A stretch of DNA of 49,914 bases, from assembly GCF_018006725.1 (NCBI RefSeq), contig NZ_JAGMXV010000008.1:1-49914 (forward strand). The letters run 5' to 3'. This DNA is from Rhizorhabdus sp. GTDB taxonomy: Bacteria; Pseudomonadota; Alphaproteobacteria; Sphingomonadales; Sphingomonadaceae. The notes beneath the pieces are model-generated. The model had not been told where the DNA came from and did not search any database. It saw only the letters and a list, made by a program, of their open reading frames with translations. The translations under genes were made by a program, and so were the position numbers. Shown piece by piece: positions 1-10,412 of the stretch. Numbering within the stretch: the stretch's first letter is position 1; every line of letters starts with the position of its first letter.

Positions 1-696
1 ACCAGCGCCGAGGTGCTGGTCGTCACCGACCTGAAGCGCGGAGATGTCGCGCAGCTGGGGCAGGCCTATCACCGCCTGATCGCGGCGGCCGGCGGCGGGA
101 CGCTGGGCCTGTTCACGGCGATCTCCTGCCTGCGCGCGGTGCATGCACGGATCGCCGACCGGCTCGCCCGCGACGGGCTGCCGCTCTATGCCCAGCATGT
201 CGACCCCATAGACACCGGTACATTGGTCGACATCTTCCGCGACGATCCCCGCGCGTCGCTGCTCGGAACCGATGCGCTGCGCGACGGAGTCGACGTGCCG
301 GGCGAGTCGCTCCGGCTGGTGGTGATGGAAGGTGTTCCCTGGCCCCGCCCCACCGTCCTCCACGCCGCGCGCAAGGCGGCAGGCGGCGGCAGCGTCTATG
401 ACGACCGCATCGTCCGCGCCCGGCTGCGCCAGGCCTTCGGCCGGCTCATCCGCAGCGCCGGCGACCGCGGCCATTTCGTCCTGCTCGGCGCGGCCACGCC
501 ATCGCGCCTCCTCGACGCTTTTCCCGGCGGCGTCCCCGTGCTGCGCGTGACGCTCGACGAGGCGATTGCGCGGATCGCGGGCCAGCAAGGGGCCGTTCGC
601 CATACCCCGCCTTCAGTCCGCATCGGTTCAGCGAGCCGCGACTTCCTGCCCGGACTCGCCGATCGCGCGCATGAGGACCGTCACGACGACCGCTGA
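1..696 (+). CDS. DinG-type ATP-dependent DNA helicase, C-terminal part (5' truncated by window edge)
   Basis: The reading frame is open from base 1, so only the C-terminal helicase domain is present. Two late superfamily 2 motifs are visible: a motif V-like stretch GTDALRDGVDVPG and a motif VI-like stretch QAFGRLIRSAGDRG, followed by the short tail usual for the DinG/XPD-like Helicase_C_2 domain. The family unwinds DNA 5' to 3' with ATP. The N-terminal Walker motifs and any iron-sulfur cysteines lie outside the window, so the exact subfamily cannot be fixed. A histidine phosphatase gene follows about 90 bp downstream on the same strand. Confidence 0.8.
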   Translation, partial: TSAEVLVVTDLKRGDVAQLGQAYHRLIAAAGGGTLGLFTAISCLRAVHARIADRLARDGLPLYAQHVDPIDTGTLVDIFRDDPRASLLGTDALRDGVDVPGESLRLVVMEGVPWPRPTVLHAARKAAGGGSVYDDRIVRARLRQAFGRLIRSAGDRGHFVLLGAATPSRLLDAFPGGVPVLRVTLDEAIARIAGQQGAVRHTPPSVRIGSASRDFLPGLADRAHEDRHDDR

Positions 697-785
697 TCCG
701 CAGACGGACAGCTGCCGCAAGCAGACTTTCTTCCGTCGCCTGTTTCGGGCATCACGGCCCGAGGTCGAGGGAGTGTGCTGCTACC

Positions 786-1328
786 GTGAAGAAATTGACG
801 CTTTTGCGCCATGCCAAGTCGGGTTGGGACGATCCCGTCGCCCGCGACTTCGACCGGCCCCTCAATGCGCGCGGCAAGCGGGCGGCGCTGCGTATCGGGC
901 AATATCTGCGCGACAACGACCTGCACTATGACCATGTCCTGTCCTCGCCGGCGATACGCTGCGTCGAGACGATCGAGCAGTTGGCGCAGGGCGTCGGAGA
1001 GACGATCGCGCCATCCTGGGACAAGCGCATCTATCTCGCCTCAGCGGTGTCCCTGCTCGATGTCGTGCAGGAAACCGACGATCGCCATGATTCGCTGCTG
1101 CTCGTCGGGCATAATCCGGGCCTCGAGGACCTCGTCCTGATGCTCGTCCCCGACCGGATCGACGACGAGGCCCGCGACCAGGTCGAGGAGAAATTCCCGA
1201 CCGCCAGCCTTGCGGAGATCAGCTTTCCGGTGGAGCGCTGGGACGATGTCCGCCCCAATGGCGGCACCCTGTCGCTGTTCGTTCGCCCGCGCGATCTCGA
1301 TCCCAGCCTCGGTCCCGACCAGAGCTGA
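786..1328 (+). CDS. SixA-type histidine phosphatase family protein
   Basis: This 180-residue protein starts with a GTG codon. The N-terminal LLRHAKS is the RHG/RHA catalytic signature of the histidine phosphatase (phosphoglycerate mutase-like) superfamily, in which the His is transiently phosphorylated. A second conserved His lies in LLVGHNPGL. The short length and the RHAKS variant match the SixA branch, which removes phosphate from phosphohistidine on signalling proteins, but the substrate here is unknown. It converges on the merR-like gene, with stops only 11 bp apart. Confidence 0.8.
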   Translation: MKKLTLLRHAKSGWDDPVARDFDRPLNARGKRAALRIGQYLRDNDLHYDHVLSSPAIRCVETIEQLAQGVGETIAPSWDKRIYLASAVSLLDVVQETDDRHDSLLLVGHNPGLEDLVLMLVPDRIDDEARDQVEEKFPTASLAEISFPVERWDDVRPNGGTLSLFVRPRDLDPSLGPDQS

Positions 1329-1339
1329 GGCAGCGGGCC

Positions 1340-1816
1340 TCAGTCCATGTCGGTGGCGAGTGCCTCGACCAGCGCTTCGCGAATGGCAAGCAATTCGACC
1401 CGTGCCGGCGACGGCAAGGTCTGATTGACCACGAGTACGGGCTGCGGAGCGATAGGAGCGGTCCGCACCGGTTCGGCAACAGCTTCCATATCCGAGTCGG
1501 GGAGCGCAGCGGCCGGAACGGGGATCGTCTCGGACGCTGGTTCAGGCGATGCCTCTTCGACGGGGGCCTTCTGCGAGAGCAGTTTCTGGACGCCGCGGAT
1601 CGTATAGCCCTGCTCGTTGAGCAGACTGTGGATGCGACGCACCAGCGCAGCGTCGGAGGGACGATAATAGCGGCGGTTGCCCGCACGCTGCAGGGGCCTC
1701 AGCTGCGGGAAACGCGTCTCCCAATAGCGGAGGATATGCTGCTGGATACCAAGCTCCGCCGATAGCTCCCCAATGGTCCGAAAGGCGTCGTCGGATTTTT
1801 CACCAGCAGAAGTCAT
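1340..1816 (-). CDS. MerR family transcriptional regulator
   Basis: The 158-residue product has an N-terminal MerR winged helix-turn-helix (about residues 12-80: FRTIGELSAELGI, then LRYWETRFPQL and RRYYRPSD). A low-complexity tail rich in Ala, Pro and Glu follows. No metal-binding cysteines are seen, so it is not a classical metal sensor. It lies 13 bp downstream of ihfA and is probably the last gene of the rpmF-plsX-fabH-ihfA operon. This placement next to ihfA is common in alphaproteobacteria; its target genes are not known from sequence. Confidence 0.85.
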   Translation of the reverse strand: MTSAGEKSDDAFRTIGELSAELGIQQHILRYWETRFPQLRPLQRAGNRRYYRPSDAALVRRIHSLLNEQGYTIRGVQKLLSQKAPVEEASPEPASETIPVPAAALPDSDMEAVAEPVRTAPIAPQPVLVVNQTLPSPARVELLAIREALVEALATDMD

Positions 1817-1829
1817 TCAAGAAAAAGCC

Positions 1830-2132
1830 TTAATTCCCCGCAACGATCCGATCGCGGAGCATCTGGCTGGCCCTGAAGGTGAGAACACGCCGCGGTGCGA
1901 TCGGCACCTCTACCCCGGTCTTGGGGTTGCGACCGATCCGTTCTCCCTTCTGGCGAAGGATGAAGCTTCCGAAGCCGGAAATCTTCACATTCTCGCCGCG
2001 CGCCAGAGCAGAGCTCATATGCTCGAGGATCTGTTCGACGACCGCCGCCGAGTCGGCGCGCGAAAGGCCGATCTCGCGATGGACCTCTTCGGACAGATCC
2101 GCCCGCGTCAAAGTGCCCCCATCCAACGCCAT
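1830..2132 (-). CDS. ihfA: Integration host factor subunit alpha
   Basis: This 100-residue protein belongs to the HU/IHF DNA-bending family. The N-terminal helices ([20 protein letters not shown]) resemble IHF-alpha more than HU. The DNA-binding arm reads [12 protein letters not shown], with the conserved Pro that intercalates at the bend. It would pair with an IHF beta subunit encoded elsewhere and bend DNA at promoters and recombination sites. It lies 74 bp downstream of fabH on the same strand, so it is either co-transcribed with the fatty acid genes or driven by a promoter in that gap. Confidence 0.92.
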   Translation of the reverse strand: MALDGGTLTRADLSEEVHREIGLSRADSAAVVEQILEHMSSALARGENVKISGFGSFILRQKGERIGRNPKTGVEVPIAPRRVLTFRASQMLRDRIVAGN

Positions 2133-2206
2133 AGAACCCCCCGGTCGGTTACATATCGATTATCTTACGTACAGTAGCGCACGAATCAAAGCCGATTCCA
2201 AGGGCT

Positions 2207-3178
2207 TCAATAGCGTATCGCAGCGGCACCCCACGTAAATCCGCCGCCCATGGCTTCCAGCACCAGCAGGTCACCGCGCTTGATGCGACCGTCGCGGACG
2301 GCCGTGTCGAGCGCGAGCGGAACCGAGGCCGCCGACGTATTGGCATGCTGATCCACGGTGATGACGACGCGCTCGGCCGGCAGGCCGAGCTTGCGGGCCG
2401 TAGCGTCAAGAATGCGGCGATTGGCCTGGTGCGGAACGACCCAGTCGATATCGGCGACGGTCAGGTCGGCCGCCGCCAGAACTTCGCGCAGCACTTCGGC
2501 GAGGTTGGTCACCGCATGGCGGAAGACCTCCTGGCCCTTCATGCGGAGCTTGCCCACGGTCTGCGTGGTCGACGGACCGCCATCGACATAGAGCAGCTGG
2601 TTATGCCGCCCATCGGCATGGAGCCGGGTTGCCAGCACGCCGGATTCGCTGTCTTCGCCGCGCAACACGACCGCGCCCGCGCCGTCGCCGAACAGAACGC
2701 AGGTCGTGCGGTCTTCCCAGTCGAGGATGCGGCTGAACGTCTCGGCGCCGATCACCAGTGCGTGACGGGCAGCACCGCTCTTGATCATGCTGTCGGCGAC
2801 CGACAGCGCGTAGAGGAAACCAGAGCAGACAGCCTGCACGTCGAAGGACACGCAATCGTCGATGCCGAGTGCGGTCTGCACGATCGTGGCCGACGCGGGG
2901 AAGGTCTGATCAGGCGTGGCCGTAGCCAGGATGATCAGGTCGATCGCCGACGGCTCGATCCCTGCGCTCTCGATGGCGCGCCGGGCGGCGTCGGTGGCCA
3001 GCGAGGAGGTGGTCTCCCCTTCTCCGGCGATGTACCGCATGCGTATGCCGGTCCGCTCGACGATCCATTCGTCGGACGTATCGACCGTTTCCGCGAGCTG
3101 CGCATTGGTTACCTGACGGCGCGGCAGGGCCGAGCCCGTGCCTGCGATGACGGCGCGACGCATCCGCTCAGCGTTCAT
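2207..3178 (-). CDS. fabH: Beta-ketoacyl-ACP synthase III
   Basis: FabH condenses an acyl-CoA with malonyl-ACP to start fatty acid synthesis. At 323 residues it has the normal family length. The catalytic triad is visible: Cys118 in [10 protein letters not shown], His250 in PHQANRR and Asn280 in DQHANTSAA. Its ATG overlaps the plsX stop by 4 nt (ATGA), which suggests translational coupling. The plsX-fabH pair behind rpmF is one of the best conserved lipid gene orders in bacteria. Nothing unusual is seen. Confidence 0.97.
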   Translation of the reverse strand: MNAERMRRAVIAGTGSALPRRQVTNAQLAETVDTSDEWIVERTGIRMRYIAGEGETTSSLATDAARRAIESAGIEPSAIDLIILATATPDQTFPASATIVQTALGIDDCVSFDVQAVCSGFLYALSVADSMIKSGAARHALVIGAETFSRILDWEDRTTCVLFGDGAGAVVLRGEDSESGVLATRLHADGRHNQLLYVDGGPSTTQTVGKLRMKGQEVFRHAVTNLAEVLREVLAAADLTVADIDWVVPHQANRRILDATARKLGLPAERVVITVDQHANTSAASVPLALDTAVRDGRIKRGDLLVLEAMGGGFTWGAAAIRY

Positions 3179-4227
3179 GCGACATCTTCCGGCTGTACGA
3201 CGCTGCCCCGGAAATCCTCGAGATCGTCGGTGATCCGACGGGTGAGGTCCTCGCGGGCGATCTTGGCGGCAAGGCTGATCGCATTGGCGATTCCCTTCTC
3301 GTCGGCGCCGCCATGACTTTTGACCACCAGCCCGTTCAGGCCGAGGAAGACGGCACCATTGTGATTATTGGGGTCGAGATGATGGCGCAGAAGCTGGAAT
3401 GCCGGCTTGGACAGCAGGAACCCCGCCTTGGACCGAATCGAGCTGGAAAAGGCGCGGCGCAGCAGATCCGTGATGAAACGCGCCGTGCCTTCGATCGACT
3501 TCAGGGCGATATTTCCGGAAAAGCCGTCGCTGACGATGACGTCCGCCTCGCCCCGACCGAGCCGGTCGGCTTCGATGAACCCGTCGAAGCGCCAACCGCT
3601 ACCGGTCTGCTGGCGCAGCTGGGCCGCAGCATCCTTGAGCTCGCCGGTGCCCTTGAGTTCCTCGGTGCCAATGTTGAGGAGCCGGACGCGAGGCTGCACG
3701 GTACCGAGAGCGAGACGCGAATAGGCGGCGCCCATGACGGCGAACTCGACGAGGTTCCGCGCGTCGCAATCGGTGTTGGCGCCCAGATCGAGCATCACCA
3801 GATCGCGCTCGCCCAAGGTCGGCAAGAGCGCGGCGAGCGCCGGCCGGTCGATGCCATGCATCGTCCGCAGCGACAGCTTCGCGATTGCCATCAAGGCGCC
3901 GGTGTTGCCGGCGGACAAAGCAGCGGCCGCCTCCCCGGCCTTCACGGCCTGGATCGCGGCTCCCATCGAGCTGGTCTTGGACCGCCGAATCGCCTGGCTC
4001 GGCTTGTCATCGCCAGTGATCACGTCGGCGCAGTGTACGACGTCCGAATCGGCCATGCCCGAGTGGCGACGCAACTCCGCGCGCAGCGCGGCATCGTCGC
4101 CGAACAGGGTGAATCGCAATGATGGATCACGCTGGCGAGCAAGGGCGACACCGGCAACGATCGTCGCCGGCCCACCGTCACCGCCCATCGCGTCAATGGC
4201 GATTCGCGGTGCTTCGTCCACGGTCAT
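3175..4227 (-). CDS. plsX: Phosphate acyltransferase PlsX
   Basis: PlsX converts acyl-ACP to acyl-phosphate, the acyl donor for PlsY in phospholipid synthesis. The 350-residue length is typical, and the N-terminal [12 protein letters not shown] signature is a family hallmark. Further conserved stretches include [11 protein letters not shown] and [13 protein letters not shown]. The gene lies 19 bp downstream of rpmF and overlaps fabH by 4 nt, so all three are very likely one transcript that ties ribosome and membrane lipid production together. Confidence 0.97.
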   Translation of the reverse strand: MTVDEAPRIAIDAMGGDGGPATIVAGVALARQRDPSLRFTLFGDDAALRAELRRHSGMADSDVVHCADVITGDDKPSQAIRRSKTSSMGAAIQAVKAGEAAAALSAGNTGALMAIAKLSLRTMHGIDRPALAALLPTLGERDLVMLDLGANTDCDARNLVEFAVMGAAYSRLALGTVQPRVRLLNIGTEELKGTGELKDAAAQLRQQTGSGWRFDGFIEADRLGRGEADVIVSDGFSGNIALKSIEGTARFITDLLRRAFSSSIRSKAGFLLSKPAFQLLRHHLDPNNHNGAVFLGLNGLVVKSHGGADEKGIANAISLAAKIAREDLTRRITDDLEDFRGSVVQPEDVA

Positions 4228-4246
4228 CCCCCGGATAAGGCCTTGG

Positions 4247-4426
4247 TCAGGCCTCGACCGAGAGGATCTCGCGGCCGTTATAGTGACCGCAGGCGTTGCA
4301 GAGGTTGTGCGGGCGCTTCAGCTCGCCACAGTTCGGGCACTCCTGGAACGCTTCCACCGACAGCGCGTGGTGGCTGCGGCGCATGTTGCGCTTAGAGGGC
4401 GAGGTCTTTCTCTTGGGGACGGCCAT
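4247..4426 (-). CDS. rpmF: 50S ribosomal protein L32
   Basis: This 59-residue basic protein begins [20 protein letters not shown], the classic L32 N-terminus. It carries a zinc-ribbon-like CPNC...CNAC pattern (two CxxC pairs), so this is the zinc-binding form of L32. It is the first gene of the rpmF-plsX-fabH operon. The leader upstream holds a long hairpin (see 4458-4499) that could influence expression. Confidence 0.96.
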   Translation of the reverse strand: MAVPKRKTSPSKRNMRRSHHALSVEAFQECPNCGELKRPHNLCNACGHYNGREILSVEA

Positions 4427-4457
4427 GTCGGCACCTGTTCCTAGCTAAACAAATAAA

Positions 4458-4499
4458 GCGACGAACGCCCGGAACCCTGTAGGGGGTCGGGCTCGTCGC
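4458..4499 (-). promoter_or_regulatory. Long hairpin in the rpmF leader, followed by a U-rich run
   Basis: On the minus strand the outer arms GCGACGA (4493-4499) and TCGTCGC (4458-4464) pair perfectly. An inner GC-rich stem encloses the loop around 4480. In the direction of rpmF transcription the hairpin is followed by a TTTATTTGTTT run and then the rpmF start about 30 nt further on. No gene lies upstream on this strand, so it is not the terminator of another gene. It may be an attenuator, a leader bound by a ribosomal protein, or simply a stable 5' end. Function is inferred. Confidence 0.45.
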
Positions 4500-4585
4500 G
4501 AGCGCGCGACCTATAGCGATTTCGCTCCGCGTTGCAAGTATCGGTACGACCTGCCAATCAACGCGCTTCCAACCAAGGAGGGGAT

Positions 4586-5026
4586 ATGATCCTGCCTATC
4601 ACGCTGACGATCGCCGGCGCCGCTGCCATCCTGAACATATGGCTTGCCATCCGCATCGCGACGATCCGCGTCAAGGACAAGGTGCTGATCGGCGACGGCG
4701 GCAAGCCGCTGCTGCTGGCGCGGATGCGCGCACAGGCCAACTTCATCGAGTATACGCCGATCGTGCTGATCCTGATGGCGCTGATCGAATTCGCCCAGGG
4801 GACGCAGAACTGGCTGTGGGGTGCCGGCATCATATATATAGCCGGTCGCGTGCTTCACCCGTTCGGCATGGATCGACAGACCCCCAACGTGCTTCGCGCC
4901 GCCGGGGTCCTCATCAGCTTCATCGTCACCCTGGCTCTGGCCGGCTATGCGCTGACCATCCCCTATACGACCAAGAACGGCATGGTCACGACCGTCACCA
5001 ACGACGGACTGACGCCAGGCCAATGA
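4586..5026 (+). CDS. MAPEG family membrane protein
   Basis: The 146-residue product has about four hydrophobic membrane segments. It carries the family pattern with a central RMRAQANFIEYTPI stretch, in which the Arg-Asn-Glu residues match the glutathione/lipid contact region of MAPEG proteins. The ATG at 4586 was chosen over upstream starts because an AAGGAGGGG ribosome binding site lies directly ahead of it. Bacterial MAPEG proteins (YecN-like) have no firmly assigned substrate. The gene is divergent from rpmF. Confidence 0.85.
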   Translation: MILPITLTIAGAAAILNIWLAIRIATIRVKDKVLIGDGGKPLLLARMRAQANFIEYTPIVLILMALIEFAQGTQNWLWGAGIIYIAGRVLHPFGMDRQTPNVLRAAGVLISFIVTLALAGYALTIPYTTKNGMVTTVTNDGLTPGQ

Positions 5027-5062
5027 CCCATCCGGGGAGCGGCGGCCGTGCCGCTCCCGCCT

Positions 5063-5731
5063 TCAGGCGGCAATGACGCGGTCAGCCACGAAGGGGTTGC
5101 TGGCCCGCTCATGGGCAAAGGTCGACATCGGCCCGTGGCCGGGGACGAAGGCGGTGGCACCGCCCAGCGGCCACAGTTTACCCGTGATCGACGCAATCAG
5201 ATCGGCGTGGTTGCCCTTCGGAAAGTCGGTCCGGCCGATCGACCCCTGGAACAACACGTCCCCGACGAGCGCCAGTTTCGACGGGGCATGGTGGAAGACG
5301 ACGTGACCGGGCGTGTGGCCCGGGCAATGGATCACGTCGAGTTCGAGATCGCCGACAGTGACCTTGTCGCCGTCGTCGAGCCAGCGATCGGGTTCGAACG
5401 CCCGCCCCTCGATACCATAATTGCGACCATCATCATCCAGCCGCGCGATCCAGAAGCGATCGTCAGGGTGTGGCCCTTCGATCGGCACGCCGAGTTGCTC
5501 GGCCAGAATTCCGGTGCCGCCGCAATGGTCGATATGGCCATGGGTCACCAGCAGCTTTTCAATCGTCACGCCGTGCTGGGCGGCAGCGGCCTTCAGCCGT
5601 TCGAGGTCGCCCCCGGCGTCCACGAACGCGCCCTTCATCGTCCTGGTGCACCAGATCAAGGTGCAGTTCTGCTGCAGGGGCGTGACCGGCACGATGGCGG
5701 CCTTGAGCGGCGGAGTGGCGTCATTGGTCAT
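5063..5731 (-). CDS. MBL-fold metallohydrolase (glyoxalase II-like, YcbL type)
   Basis: The 222-residue protein has the complete metallo-beta-lactamase metal site: H64, H66, D68 and H69 in THGHIDH, then H139 in CPGHTPGH, D158 in LVGDVLF and H199 in VPGHGP. This makes a binuclear zinc/iron hydrolase. Length and motif spacing fit the YcbL/GloB-like single-domain group, which hydrolyses thioesters such as lactoylglutathione. The start at 5731 (MTNDATPP) is preferred because residues further upstream look non-coding. It is divergent from the PabC-like gene. Confidence 0.88.
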   Translation of the reverse strand: MTNDATPPLKAAIVPVTPLQQNCTLIWCTRTMKGAFVDAGGDLERLKAAAAQHGVTIEKLLVTHGHIDHCGGTGILAEQLGVPIEGPHPDDRFWIARLDDDGRNYGIEGRAFEPDRWLDDGDKVTVGDLELDVIHCPGHTPGHVVFHHAPSKLALVGDVLFQGSIGRTDFPKGNHADLIASITGKLWPLGGATAFVPGHGPMSTFAHERASNPFVADRVIAA

Positions 5732-5861
5732 GGAGCCGACATGGCGGTGCGGCGAGCCAGATGCAATATGGCGCGTGACCCAGGCCTCTGGCCCGCGATC
5801 GGACATATGGCGATAAGAGCTTTTGCTCGCGACGGTTTCGCACCATAGGAGAGGCAGGGCA

Positions 5862-7806
<1,945 letters not shown>

Positions 7807-7815
7807 TGATTTCCC

Positions 7816-7838
7816 GCCCTCCCCGCATCGGGGAGGGC
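7816..7838 (+). terminator. Hairpin after the aspartate aminotransferase gene
   Basis: A perfect 9-bp stem (GCCCTCCCC at 7816-7824 with GGGGAGGGC at 7830-7838) closes a 5-nt loop 9 bp after the stop codon. No T-run follows, so it is a weak intrinsic terminator at best or an mRNA 3' end stabiliser. Confidence 0.45.
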
Positions 7839-7952
7839 GCGGTCGTGCTGCTCCATCCCGGCACGATCGCAAACGTCGTCAGGATTGAATCCGGTTGGCG
7901 GCTCTCCATCTGTGTGACATAATCGTCACAGGATCGAAAAAAGGATGACCTT

Positions 7953-8690
7953 TTGACGGACAGTCCTAACCGGCCGATGATCGCGGGCATTTGCGCTGGC
8001 GTACTCCTTTTGGCCGCAGCCGGAACGATGGCGACGCGCAGCCCGGCTGTCGCCCCGGCGCCCAAAGTGGCGCCCGGCCCCATTGTTCGCGTTCCAGCGC
8101 CTGCGGTAGATCCCGCCGATCGCGCGGCGACAGCGACCGCCATTTTTGCCGGCGGATGCTTCTGGGGCGTGCAGGGCGTGTTCCAATATGTCGAAGGCGT
8201 GCAATCCGCCGTCTCCGGCTATTCGGGCGGATCGGCGCAGACCGCCAATTATGAAGCGGTGGGATCAGGCAGCACCGGCCATGCCGAGGCGGTGCGTGTC
8301 ACCTATGATCCGTCCAAGGTCAGCTATGGTACGCTGTTGCGCATCTTCTTCGCGCTGGTGGCCGACCCGACGACGCTCAACCGGCAGGGGCCCGATCGCG
8401 GCAGCCAGTATCGCACCGCAATCTTCCCGACGACGCCGGCGCAGCGCACGACGGCAGAGGCCTATATCGCCCAGCTGTCGGCAGCGCGGCTGTGGAAGGC
8501 CCCGATCGTGACCAAGGTCGAGCGCTATCGCGGCTTCTATCCGGCCGAGCGCTATCATCAGGACTTCCTGCTACGGAAACCGGACTATCCCTATATCGTC
8601 TATAACGACCTGCCCAAGGTCGAGGCGTTGCGCGTCGCCTTCCCGGAGCGGTTCCGCAAACAGCCGGTGATGGTCTACCCGAAAGGCTGA
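7953..8690 (+). CDS. msrA: Peptide-methionine (S)-S-oxide reductase, exported form
   Basis: MsrA reduces methionine S-sulfoxide in proteins. The catalytic motif GGCFWG is present, with Cys69 as the reactive cysteine, followed by SGYSGG and the downstream GSQYRTAIF and YHQDFLL stretches. The protein is 245 residues because it carries an N-terminal hydrophobic segment (about residues 9-24) and a Pro/Ala linker, which suggests export to the periplasm or membrane anchoring. The TTG start at 7953 is preferred because an AAAGGA site lies at the right distance, whereas the in-frame ATG at 7977 has no such site. Confidence 0.92.
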   Translation: MTDSPNRPMIAGICAGVLLLAAAGTMATRSPAVAPAPKVAPGPIVRVPAPAVDPADRAATATAIFAGGCFWGVQGVFQYVEGVQSAVSGYSGGSAQTANYEAVGSGSTGHAEAVRVTYDPSKVSYGTLLRIFFALVADPTTLNRQGPDRGSQYRTAIFPTTPAQRTTAEAYIAQLSAARLWKAPIVTKVERYRGFYPAERYHQDFLLRKPDYPYIVYNDLPKVEALRVAFPERFRKQPVMVYPKG

Positions 8691-8700
8691 CCGGCTGGCC

Positions 8701-9363
8701 TCAGGCGGCCAGCGGGAATCCCAGTAGCCGCTCCTGAACCGGGATCAGCGCCCGTGCGCCGACTCCAACCGTCCCCAGAATGACGGGATCGGCTGCATCC
8801 ATCCCGCCGGTCAACACGCCGAAGGACGGCAGGATCAGCTTGGTCGCGCCAATCACGAAACAGGGCCGCGACACTCGCCGCCCGCGCAGCGTCACCATAT
8901 AGCGCGGATGATAATGGCCCGAGATCTCCGGGCGAGAATCATGGCGATCGGCCTCGTGGCGCAGCACGAGCCCGGCCAGTTCCGCCTCGGCGACGATATG
9001 GCCGCCGAGGGGATCTGCGATGGCATGGTCATGGTTGCCGACGATCCAGGTCCAGCGGGTCCGCGCCGTCAGCAGGGCGAGAAGCCCGAGCGCCTCGTCG
9101 GCCAGGCGTTCGCTGCCCCTGCGGTCGTGGAAGCTGTCGCCCAGACAATAGACGGCTTTCGCCTCCGTGCGCTCGACCAGCGCCAGGACGCGGCGGAGCG
9201 TTTCGATCGAATCATAGGGCGGCAGCATCTGTCCGCGCCGCGCATAGCTGCTCGCCTTTTCGAGATGGAGATCTGCGAACAGCAGGCTCGCGGTGGGCGT
9301 GTGAAACAGCCCGCCTTCGCCGAGCGCCAACAGATCGACCGAACAGAACGAAAAGGGAACCAT
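8701..9363 (-). CDS. pdeM: Ligase-associated DNA damage response endonuclease PdeM
   Basis: This 220-residue metallophosphoesterase shows the full metal-binding set: D31 and H33 in FADLHLEK, D76 in LGDSFHD, the GNHD motif at 109-112 and GHYH at 149-152. The FADLHLEKASSYARRG start and overall length match PdeM. That protein is usually encoded with a ligase, an Lhr-type helicase and an exonuclease in a DNA repair cluster. None of those partners is in this window, so this copy stands alone. It converges on msrA, with the two stop codons 10 bp apart. Confidence 0.85.
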   Translation of the reverse strand: MVPFSFCSVDLLALGEGGLFHTPTASLLFADLHLEKASSYARRGQMLPPYDSIETLRRVLALVERTEAKAVYCLGDSFHDRRGSERLADEALGLLALLTARTRWTWIVGNHDHAIADPLGGHIVAEAELAGLVLRHEADRHDSRPEISGHYHPRYMVTLRGRRVSRPCFVIGATKLILPSFGVLTGGMDAADPVILGTVGVGARALIPVQERLLGFPLAA

Positions 9364-9497
9364 GACCCTGCATAGCCCTGCACCGGCGCGCTGGGCAAGA
9401 GGCCGCCCCTCGGAACGCCCCGATCACAGGCCGAAACCGGCCGCAATCGGCGCTTGGGCCTTTCCCCGATGGGCGAAAATGCTTTAGCCCTGCTGTC

Positions 9498-10412
9498 ATG
9501 GATCTGTACCTGCCCATTGCCGGATTGTCGGTGAACATCCTGGTGATCATCGGTCTGGGCGGCCTGGTGGGCATTTTGTCGGGCATGTTCGGCGTCGGCG
9601 GCGGATTTCTGACCACGCCGCTGATGATCTTCTACGGCATTCCCCCGGCCGTTGCCGTCGCCTCCTCTGCCCCGCAGATCACCGGCGCCAGCGTATCGGG
9701 CGTGCTGGCCCATGGGACACGCGGCGGGGTCGATTATCAGATGGGTGGCGTGCTGGTCGCAGGTGGCGCGATCGGCTCGCTCCTGGGCGGCTTCCTGTTT
9801 CGCCTGCTGCAGGACATCGGTCAGATCGATACGGTCGTGAACGTCATGTATGTCCTGATGCTCGGCAGCATCGGCATCGTGATGGCCAAGGACGCGATCG
9901 GCTCGCTGCAGGCCCAATGGCGCGGGGTCGCGCCGCCGGCAAGCGGTCGTCGCCACCATCCGCTGATCGCCATGATGCCGTTCCGCTGGCGCTTCTACCG
10001 GTCGGGCCTCTACATCTCGCCGCTCGCACCCTTCCTGCTGGGCCTCGCTACCGGGGTCATGACCGTGCTGATGGGCGTCGGCGGCGGCTTCATTCTGGTG
10101 CCGGCGATGATCTACATCCTCGGCATGTCGGCGCGCGTCGTCGTCGGCACCTCCCTGTTCCAGATCCTGTTCGTGACGGCGGCAACGACGATGGTCCATG
10201 CCCTGACAACCCGCGCGGTCGACCTCGTGCTGACCGCACTTTTGCTGGTCGGCAGCGTGACCGGCGCACAGATCGGCACGCGCATGGCGCTGAAGATGAA
10301 GCCGGAATATCTGCGTCTCGCGCTCGCCTTCATCGTCCTCGTCGTCGCGATCCGCATGTTGCTGGGCCTGACCTGGCGACCGCCCGAGATCTTCACGGTG
10401 CAGCCGCTATGA
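9498..10412 (+). CDS. Sulfite exporter TauE/SafE family membrane protein
   Basis: The 304-residue integral membrane protein has two homologous halves. Each contains a glycine-rich signature: GMFGVGGGFLTTPLMI in the N-terminal half and MGVGGGFILVPAMIYILG in the C-terminal half. This internal repeat is the hallmark of the TauE/SafE fold, which moves sulfite, sulfoacetate or related anions. About eight membrane segments are visible. Its stop overlaps the start of the next gene by 4 nt, so the two are translationally coupled. Confidence 0.9.
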   Translation: MDLYLPIAGLSVNILVIIGLGGLVGILSGMFGVGGGFLTTPLMIFYGIPPAVAVASSAPQITGASVSGVLAHGTRGGVDYQMGGVLVAGGAIGSLLGGFLFRLLQDIGQIDTVVNVMYVLMLGSIGIVMAKDAIGSLQAQWRGVAPPASGRRHHPLIAMMPFRWRFYRSGLYISPLAPFLLGLATGVMTVLMGVGGGFILVPAMIYILGMSARVVVGTSLFQILFVTAATTMVHALTTRAVDLVLTALLLVGSVTGAQIGTRMALKMKPEYLRLALAFIVLVVAIRMLLGLTWRPPEIFTVQPL

